Source: Knoellia sp031844405 (GTDB taxonomy: Bacteria > Actinomycetota > Actinomycetes > Actinomycetales > Dermatophilaceae). Taken from it: DNA of 64,000 nucleotides. The notes beneath the pieces are model-generated. The model ran no database searches. It worked only from the letters and a program-made list of their open reading frames with translations, and was not told the DNA's origin. Both the position numbers and the translations under genes were made by a program. Shown here piece after piece: positions 25,642 through 31,854 of the stretch. The stretch's first letter is position 1. Each line of letters opens with the position of its first letter. Location: the NCBI GenBank assembly GCA_031844405.1, contig JAUZVC010000001.1:1-64000 (forward strand). The letters run 5' to 3'.

Positions 25642-26354
25642 GACGTCTCGATCTCCTGGTCGGACGAGGCGGCGAAGCGCAGCCTCCGTGTGACGACGGC
25701 ATGCGCACTGGCGCCGACGCTCTGGTCGTTGGAGTAGGCATGGCCGCGGATCAGGGCGAGGGCATCGGCTTCGGGGACGTGGAGCTGGGCGACGACCATA
25801 CCCGTCGCCTGGTGCACCTCTGCACGCTCCGACCACGGGCCGTGGTCGATGAACGACTGCGTCGGCACGTCGGCCAACAGCGCAGCCGTGACCGCCCGCG
25901 AGACGATGCCGGCCACCTCGAGGTCGATGCTGCGCCCGAGGCCGCGCTGGTAGAGCGTGAGGACACCCACCGCCTCTCCCGTCGGTCCGAGGGGCAGCGC
26001 GTGCACGACGAGCGGAGCCAGGTCGGGGACAGAGTCGAAGCGGAGCAGTGGCCAGGAGCGGGGACGGTCGTCAGCCTCGACGAGCTGGAGATGCTGATAG
26101 GCACCCGTGGTGAACGCGTCGGGTCCCGGACCCTGGCCTGTGACGTCCTGGGCCTCCTCGAGGATGAGCGCCGTGTCGTCCGTGGTGCACAGCGTCACGC
26201 GCTCGGGCTGGGTGTAGGCCATGGTGATGGCGGCGCCGTCGCAGTCGAGCACTCGCGCCGCCGAGCGACCGAGGCGCAAGGGGAGGGCGACGCCCCGGTC
26301 GGCCCCCTCGACGAGGCCGCGGGCGAGGGAGGTGAGGATGTCGTCGACGTCCAC
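25638..26354 (-). CDS. GAF and ANTAR domain regulator (second of three)
   Basis: The 238-residue protein has a GAF domain (about 15-160; 'GQGPGPDAFTTGAYQHLQLVE', 'VVHALPLGPTGEAVGVLTLY') and a C-terminal ANTAR domain ('AEVHQATGMVVAQLHVPEADALALIRGHAYS'). It likely senses a small ligand and acts as an RNA-binding antiterminator. It begins an operon with the downstream GAF-ANTAR gene. It differs clearly from its two neighbours, so recent tandem duplication is unlikely. Confidence 0.87.
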   Translation of the reverse strand: MDVDDILTSLARGLVEGADRGVALPLRLGRSAARVLDCDGAAITMAYTQPERVTLCTTDDTALILEEAQDVTGQGPGPDAFTTGAYQHLQLVEADDRPRSWPLLRFDSVPDLAPLVVHALPLGPTGEAVGVLTLYQRGLGRSIDLEVAGIVSRAVTAALLADVPTQSFIDHGPWSERAEVHQATGMVVAQLHVPEADALALIRGHAYSNDQSVGASAHAVVTRRLRFAASSDQEIETS

Positions 26355-26470
26355 GCGCCGGTCACCTCCTCGAGTCGGGACCGGTTGCGGTCACGATGCA
26401 CCCGCAACGTTACGCCGGTGCGCACCGGTTCGGTGTCCAGCCTCCCGGCGAGCCCGGAACGCGACCCCCC

Positions 26471-27235
26471 TCACCAGCCTCGGGCCGTCGGGTCGTGCAC
26501 GGCGGCCTCCGCCAGGACGTCGAGCCGGGCGTAGGGCCCGTGGGTCACCACGCGTGCGGCGAGGTCGGCCACCTTGACGTTCGAGCTTTGGCTCACGCTT
26601 CGGAGGAGGTCCCACGCACCGTCGAGGTCGACGTCCTCCGTCGCCATGATGATTCCCAGCGCCGCCCCGATGCGCCGGCTGGTTCGCAGGGCGCTCTCGA
26701 GCTGGTCCGCGCGACGCCGTTCGTCCAGTCCCCTCACGGACGCGGCCGCCACGGCACCGAGCAGGGCTGCCACGGGCTCGTGCTCCGCAAGGAAGGCCGA
26801 CCGCCTCCGGGAGTACCCCGTGACGACGACGCTCACACCGTCGCCCAGCTGCACGACGTGCGTGAGCATGCTGTGCAGATCCAGCTCACGGCAGGCACGG
26901 CGGCCGAACTCCGGCCACGGACCGTCGCCGTCACCGTCGAGCACATCGACCCGAATGGTGCCCCTCGCCGATCCGACGCCCGAGGCTGGCCCTTCGCCCG
27001 TCTCCTGTTGCAGACGGTCCGCGGACCCGGACGTGTCGTCCGTCGTGGCGAGGGTGGTCACCGTGGCGCCCCGGACGACGGAGAGGGATGCGTGGTCGGC
27101 ATCGACCGCGCGACGGACCACCGAGCAGAGCACGTCGGCATCCGCCTCGTCCCCGGCCACGTGCTGGAGGGACCCGGTCACCGCGCAGAGGCCCTCGACG
27201 ACGCGGCGGCCGATCTCGTTGTCCCCGTCAGCCAT
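26471..27235 (-). CDS. GAF and ANTAR domain regulator (first of three)
   Basis: The 254-residue protein combines a GAF sensor (about 15-165; 'ADHASLSVVRGATVTTLATTDD', 'GDGVSVVVTGYSRR') with an ANTAR domain at about 185-240 ('LRTSRRIGAALGIIMATEDVD', 'AWDLLRSVSQSSNVKVADLAARVV'). It stands 116 bases upstream of the next GAF-ANTAR gene with an intergenic gap, so it may have its own promoter. The role is presumed to be ligand-controlled antitermination. Confidence 0.85.
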   Translation of the reverse strand: MADGDNEIGRRVVEGLCAVTGSLQHVAGDEADADVLCSVVRRAVDADHASLSVVRGATVTTLATTDDTSGSADRLQQETGEGPASGVGSARGTIRVDVLDGDGDGPWPEFGRRACRELDLHSMLTHVVQLGDGVSVVVTGYSRRRSAFLAEHEPVAALLGAVAAASVRGLDERRRADQLESALRTSRRIGAALGIIMATEDVDLDGAWDLLRSVSQSSNVKVADLAARVVTHGPYARLDVLAEAAVHDPTARGW

Positions 27236-27466
27236 GGCCCACCTCCTCTCGCGGTGGCAAGGAGGCCGAACGCAGACCTGCGGCTACTCGTCTCATTCAA
27301 CCCACACGGCGGCGGCCGCACAACCCATCACATGGGCCATCACCGCGTCGGCGGGAACCGGCCACCCGAGTCGGACGCGTGCTGCCGGACCGCAGCGACC
27401 GTGCCCGGACCGAGCCCTGCCGACCCGACCGGTCCCCGACCTACCCGGCCCAGGACCAATAACGGG

Positions 27467-28393
27467 TCAGGCGCCCTCGGCGCGCTGCGGCGGGTAGGGC
27501 GTGAACATCCCGTCCGGAAGCCCGGCCACGACCGGTCCGACTGCGGACTCGGCACCCTCGACGAGCTCGTCGGGCACCGTCCCCGCGGGCAGCCGCAGGG
27601 CGTCGGCGAACGCCGCGGCGTCCTTCGGCCGCTTCTCCGGAAGCTTGGCCAGACCGGCGAGCACGGTGGTGCGCAGCGGCTCGGGCACGGAGTCCGGCAG
27701 CTCGGGCGCCGGCTGGCCCACGTGCGCGAGGGCGGTGACGATCATCGACTCGCCGGCGAACGGCCTGCTGCCCGTGATCATCTCGAAGCCGACGACCGCG
27801 AGCGCATAGATGTCGCTGGCCGGCGTCGCGGGACGACCCTGCACCTGCTCCGGCGAGAGGTAGTGGGCGGTGCCGAGCATCTCGCCCGTCTGGGTGAGCG
27901 CGGAACCCGCCATCGCCTTGGAGATGCCGAAGTCCGTCAGCCGTGCGTAGCCCTCGTCGTCGACGAGGATGTTGGCCGGCTTGACGTCGCGGTGGACGAC
28001 TCCGGCGTCGTGGGCGGCCTGGAGCGCAGAGGCGGACTGCTGGAGGATGTCGCTGACGTCGTCGGGGGGCAGCGTGCCCCGCTCGCGGATGATCGTCGAC
28101 AGCGGCTTGCCCTCGATGAGCTCCATGACGAGGAACGCCGAGGTCTCGCCCTCGCCGAAGTCGTGCACCGTGACGATGTTGGGGTGCTGGAGGGCGGCGG
28201 AGTTGACGGCCTCGATGCGGAAGCGCTCGATGAACGTGTCGTCGCCCCCGGAGTCGGGGCGCAGAACCTTGACGGCGACGGGCCGCTGCAGCCGCTCGTC
28301 GACGGCGCGCCAGATCTGACCCATCCCACCCTCGGCGATGACCTCCTCGAGGCGGTAGCGGTCGGTGAGCAGGAGTCCCGGTACGTAGTTCAC
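27467..28393 (-). CDS. Soluble serine/threonine protein kinase (PknB family)
   Basis: The 308-residue kinase has all key elements: Gly-rich loop AEGGMGQIW, Lys42 in VAVKVL, catalytic HRDVKPANI, DFG, and 'GTAHYLSPEQVQG'. It lacks the membrane helix and PASTA repeats of PknB, so it is cytosolic. The start at GTG 28393 is chosen because kinase homology begins there; there is no ribosome site, so a leaderless transcript is possible, and an ATG at 28513 is an alternative. A short C-terminal tail follows the kinase lobe. It lies downstream of the ATP-grasp operon behind hairpins, and could phosphorylate members of that signalling island. Confidence 0.85.
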   Translation of the reverse strand: MNYVPGLLLTDRYRLEEVIAEGGMGQIWRAVDERLQRPVAVKVLRPDSGGDDTFIERFRIEAVNSAALQHPNIVTVHDFGEGETSAFLVMELIEGKPLSTIIRERGTLPPDDVSDILQQSASALQAAHDAGVVHRDVKPANILVDDEGYARLTDFGISKAMAGSALTQTGEMLGTAHYLSPEQVQGRPATPASDIYALAVVGFEMITGSRPFAGESMIVTALAHVGQPAPELPDSVPEPLRTTVLAGLAKLPEKRPKDAAAFADALRLPAGTVPDELVEGAESAVGPVVAGLPDGMFTPYPPQRAEGA

Positions 28394-28574
28394 GAGGGGG
28401 AACCGGCGACGCCGGCGCGGAACGCGCCATGCATCGGGAAGCAGGGGAGAGCGGAGTTCACGGAAGTCCTGGCAGGTGGGCGCCCTCCACAACGGAGGGA
28501 CGACTGCCTCCATTGTCGCAGGTCGAGGCCCGTTCGCGGGACATGGAGGACCACGGACTGGGCGATCCGTCAAC

Positions 28575-28637
28575 CCGCCGCCGCTCGCCAGCGGCGGCGG
28601 TCGGACGGCATACGAGCACGAAGAACCCGTATGCCGT
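28575..28637. terminator. Double hairpin after the ATP-grasp ligase operon
   Basis: Hairpin one has 11-base perfect arms (28575-28585 and 28590-28600) around a 4-base loop. Hairpin two has arms ACGGCATAC and GTATGCCGT (28605-28613 and 28629-28637) around 15 bases. They lie 52-114 bases past the ligase stop on the minus strand. Together they are a likely terminator region before the kinase gene. The second stem is built from the genome's over-represented GTATGCC word. Confidence 0.55.
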
Positions 28638-28688
28638 GCGGCAGCGAGTCGCCCTCCCGCACCCGGGTGCCCTGCGCGTCCGCGACGA

Positions 28689-30266
28689 TCACACCGGAAG
28701 GGCGAGGGGCTCGACGGCCGCACGCGCCTCGCCGAGCAGGATCCGCTCCGCACGGTCGTAGACCTCCTGTGCGTGCCGGGCGGAGTCGCCGATGGCGGTC
28801 ATGCCGACGCGGCCGGCCTCCGTGACCGAGCTGATCATGTGGAAGACCACGCCGGTCTCCGTCGTCGGGTCGAAGTGCAGCCCGGTCCGGGCGACGACGT
28901 CGAAGAGGTCGCCCACCCGCAGCCCGCGCAGGCTGGGGTCCTCGAGGTGGTCCGTGGCCACGAGGTGCTTCGGGTCGCCGGTCGGCGTCGTGAAGAGACC
29001 GGTGTCACCGTGGTAGCGCCCGTTGGTGAGGAACTGGAGCGTGAGGAACGGGTGGGTCGTCCCGCCCTTGCGCAGGTTGACCTCGATGGCGTGGGCGGTC
29101 CAGGCGTCGCCGTTGCGGACCACGACGAAGTCGACGGCGAAGCGACCGAGGACGCCGAGCTCGGCCAGCCGGTGCCCGATCGCCTCAGCCTCGCGCGTGA
29201 TGAGCGCGGCGTAACCGGGGTCGGCCGGGAAGGTGCACCCGAGGTAGGACTGCCCCGTGGGGCCCCCGAGGACCTGGTCGTGCGACGAGAGGACCTCGAG
29301 CTCCCCCAGCGGCGTCACCCGCAGCTGCACGCTGGGGCTCAGCACCTCGTCGCCGACGATGCGCTCCTCGACGATGCCGCCCTTCTGCTCGAACTTCGCG
29401 AAGTAGGTCTCGTGCGTCACCGACTTCCCCTCGAGCTGCATGACCCGCACCCGGTCGGCGAGGAGCGACCGCTCGTCGGACGACCCGGGAGCCGGCAGGT
29501 CCGCGAGCTCGACGACGGCGTTGCCCGCGCCCGACACTCCCTCGTTGAGCTTGACCATCGCGACGGAGGCGTCGGGCCGGCGCGCACGCAGCCGCGCCAG
29601 GGCATCGACGATGTCGTCGAACGAGCCGAGGTCCTCGAAGCCGACGGGGTGGGAGACGCCGGACTCGTCGAAGAGCCGCCGGCAGCCCGACTTCGTCCCG
29701 AGGACGAGGTGGCGGGGGTCCGCGCCGTACATCGGGATCCCGAGCTCCAGCGCGAGGTCCCGCTCGAGCGACGTCGTCGTGTAGGGCACGAGGTGGGACC
29801 GCAGCGGGTTCGCGATGAGCGCGCGGAGGTCGGCGAGCAGCCGTGGCCGCTCGAGGAGCTTCTCCGACAGTGGTCGTGGCGTGAGGTCGCCCACCGACAC
29901 CATCGACAGCCGGGCGAGGGCGTGGCTCGGGATGACGCCCGGCAGCAGGGCGAGGTAGTACTCGACGATCGCCGGGTCCACCGGTCCCGAGGTCACGTAG
30001 ACCATGCGCAGCCGCGGTTGGCGCAGGAGCAGCAGCAGGAAGAGGTAGCGCTCCTCCATCGCCTGGTTGACCGCCCCCGGCTTCGGGTTGGCGCGGTCGA
30101 GCGAGACCGACGGCACGACGACGACCGACTCGTCCGGCTCGTCGCGCCGCATCGACCGCCACACGTCCGGCAGCCGGGTCTGGAGGCGGTCGAAGGCCAC
30201 GTTGCGCGCGTCCTCGTCGAGGTCGGCGAGCCGGGCGCCGGACCGCTGCTGCTCGTTCCCACTCAT
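28689..30266 (-). CDS. PGM1-type ATP-grasp peptide ligase-like protein
   Basis: The 525-residue protein resembles the PGM1 group of ATP-grasp ligases, which join a carboxylate to an amine using ATP. Visible features are the ATP-grasp entry GTKSGCRRLF (190-199), VKLNEGVSGAGN (238-249) that should clamp ATP, and the metal-binding EVNLRKGGTTHP (395-406). Residues 1-150 form an N-terminal domain with a 'DRANPKPGAVNQAMEERYLF' segment. Start ATG 30266 overlaps the cyclase stop (ATGA). It is the last gene of a four-gene operon behind a histidine kinase, a receiver and a receiver-cyclase, so its activity is probably tied to signalling. No peptide precursor gene is nearby, so the substrate is unknown. 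Confidence 0.82.
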   Translation of the reverse strand: MSGNEQQRSGARLADLDEDARNVAFDRLQTRLPDVWRSMRRDEPDESVVVVPSVSLDRANPKPGAVNQAMEERYLFLLLLLRQPRLRMVYVTSGPVDPAIVEYYLALLPGVIPSHALARLSMVSVGDLTPRPLSEKLLERPRLLADLRALIANPLRSHLVPYTTTSLERDLALELGIPMYGADPRHLVLGTKSGCRRLFDESGVSHPVGFEDLGSFDDIVDALARLRARRPDASVAMVKLNEGVSGAGNAVVELADLPAPGSSDERSLLADRVRVMQLEGKSVTHETYFAKFEQKGGIVEERIVGDEVLSPSVQLRVTPLGELEVLSSHDQVLGGPTGQSYLGCTFPADPGYAALITREAEAIGHRLAELGVLGRFAVDFVVVRNGDAWTAHAIEVNLRKGGTTHPFLTLQFLTNGRYHGDTGLFTTPTGDPKHLVATDHLEDPSLRGLRVGDLFDVVARTGLHFDPTTETGVVFHMISSVTEAGRVGMTAIGDSARHAQEVYDRAERILLGEARAAVEPLALPV

Positions 30267-31462
30267 GACGGGCTCCTCGCCGGGTCGAGGCCGAGGACCT
30301 CGAAGGTCTCGACCGGTTTGCTGATGCCGCGCAGCCCGACCGGCCCCAGGGACCGCGTGACGACGTCCTCCCCCGCCCTGGCCGCCACCTTCTGGCTGAT
30401 GAGGATCTGCCCGGCCTGGGCCACCGCGGACAACCGGGCGCTCATGTTGGTCACCGTGCCGATCGCGGCGTAGTCGTAGCGCCCCTCGAACCCAACCCGG
30501 CCGAGCGTCGCGTAGCCCTGCGCGATGCCGACGCCGAAACCGAGGTCGTGCCCGTGCCGCCGCCACCCCTCGGCGAGGTGGCCGACCCGGCTCCGCATGG
30601 CGACCGCCATCCGGACCGCCCTGTCCGGCGCGTCGGGGCACGGGATGGGGTCGTTGAAGAAGACGAGCAGCCCGTCCCCGGCGAAGTGCTCGAGGGTGCC
30701 CTCGAAGCGGAAGACGAGCTCGCCGAGCGCTTCGTGGTACTCAGCGAGCACGGCCATGACCTCCTCGGGCTCGGACGTCTCGGCGAACGACGTGAACCCG
30801 CGCAGGTCGCAGTAGGTGGCGGTGATCTCGGCGCGGTGGCTCGCGAGGAACCCCTCGTCGCCGCTCTCCATGACGATCCCCGCGACCTGCGGCGAGAGGA
30901 AGCGTCGCAGCCGCCCCACCCGCTCGAGCTCCTCGACCTGCGCCGACACCTTGCTCTCCAGCTCGCGGTTCCACGCGGTGAGCTCGGCCGCCTGGCGCAC
31001 GATCGTGTCGTGGTAGCGCTTGACCCGCACGAGCGAGCGCACCCGCGCCAGCAGCTCGGCCTGGTCGAACGGCTTCGTCACGAAGTCGTCCGCCCCCGCC
31101 TCGATGGCGCGCAGCTTCTGCTCGCTTCCCGACGCGGTCACCATGACGACCGGCACGTATGCCGTCCGCTCGTCCGCGCGGAGCCTGCGGCAGACGTCGT
31201 AACCGTCCAGGCCGGGCATGAGGATGTCGAGCAGGACGAGGTCCGGGACCGTGCCCGCCAGCCACTCCAGCGCCTCCTCGCCCGACCCGGACAGGTGCAC
31301 CGAGTAGCCGCGGGGCGACAGCACCGCCTCGAGGAGCCGGCGGTTGGCCTCGAGGTCGTCGACGACGAGGACCACCGCGGCGCCTCCGGCGCCGTCGTCG
31401 GCCCCGTCCGTGTGAAGCGCGGCTCCGGCCGCCCGGTGGCGACCCTCCGGCTGGACGCTCAC
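30263..31462 (-). CDS. Response regulator with class III adenylate/guanylate cyclase output
   Basis: The 399-residue protein has a receiver domain (about 28-145; phospho-acceptor Asp79 in LVLLDILMPG, Lys120 in VTKPF), a coiled-coil linker (about 150-190, 'AELTAWNRELESKVSAQVEELE'), and a class III cyclase domain to the end. Metal Asp209 (YCDLRGFTSF) and Asp253 (HFAGDGLLVFF) are present. The adenine-selecting Lys position appears to be His252-side (LEHFAGD) and the later Asp position reads Thr (AIGTVTN), so nucleotide preference is unclear. The GTG start overlaps the preceding receiver gene stop. It should turn a phosphorelay signal into cAMP or cGMP. Confidence 0.87.
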   Translation of the reverse strand: MSVQPEGRHRAAGAALHTDGADDGAGGAAVVLVVDDLEANRRLLEAVLSPRGYSVHLSGSGEEALEWLAGTVPDLVLLDILMPGLDGYDVCRRLRADERTAYVPVVMVTASGSEQKLRAIEAGADDFVTKPFDQAELLARVRSLVRVKRYHDTIVRQAAELTAWNRELESKVSAQVEELERVGRLRRFLSPQVAGIVMESGDEGFLASHRAEITATYCDLRGFTSFAETSEPEEVMAVLAEYHEALGELVFRFEGTLEHFAGDGLLVFFNDPIPCPDAPDRAVRMAVAMRSRVGHLAEGWRRHGHDLGFGVGIAQGYATLGRVGFEGRYDYAAIGTVTNMSARLSAVAQAGQILISQKVAARAGEDVVTRSLGPVGLRGISKPVETFEVLGLDPARSPS

Positions 31463-31854
31463 GACGGGCCGCCGCGGAGGTGGCGTCGCACCTGCTCCGG
31501 GAAGTGCCGGACGCTGATCGGCTTCTCGAGGTAGCCGTCGAACCCGGCCTCGCGGGCCCGCTCGCGGTCCTGGCGCATCGCGAAGGCGGTGAGCGCGACG
31601 ACGGGGATGTCGGCGGTGCGCCGGTCGTCCCGCAGGCGGGCGAGGGCCGTGTGACCGTCGATGCCCGGCAGCTGGAGGTCCATGAGGACGAGGTCCGGCG
31701 GGGCCTCCTGCGCCCGGGTCACGGCCTCCTCGCCGGTGACCGCCGTGTGGACGACGAACCCCGCGTGCTCCAGGACGTCCCGGGCGAGCTTGAGGTTCTT
31801 CTCGTTGTCCTCGACGAGAAGCACGACGTGGCCGTGGCCGGGAACGGGGGTCAC
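31459..31854 (-). CDS. Single-domain response regulator, DivK-like
   Basis: A 131-residue stand-alone receiver. The acidic pair is in LLVEDNEKN, the phospho-acceptor Asp in LVLMDLQLPGIDG, the Thr/Ser switch in VVALTAFAM, and the Lys in LEKPI. It has no output domain, so it relays phosphate or acts by protein contact, as DivK and CheY do. Its GTG start overlaps the hybrid kinase stop, and its stop overlaps the cyclase start, so the stoichiometry of the relay is coupled. Confidence 0.9.
   Translation of the reverse strand: MTPVPGHGHVVLLVEDNEKNLKLARDVLEHAGFVVHTAVTGEEAVTRAQEAPPDLVLMDLQLPGIDGHTALARLRDDRRTADIPVVALTAFAMRQDRERAREAGFDGYLEKPISVRHFPEQVRRHLRGGPS

Noticed and set aside
28689..30266. Claim of a pheganomycin-like biosynthetic cluster
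   Set aside because: Only the PGM1-type ligase is present; no precursor peptide or nonproteinogenic amino-acid genes are near, and the operon context is signalling.
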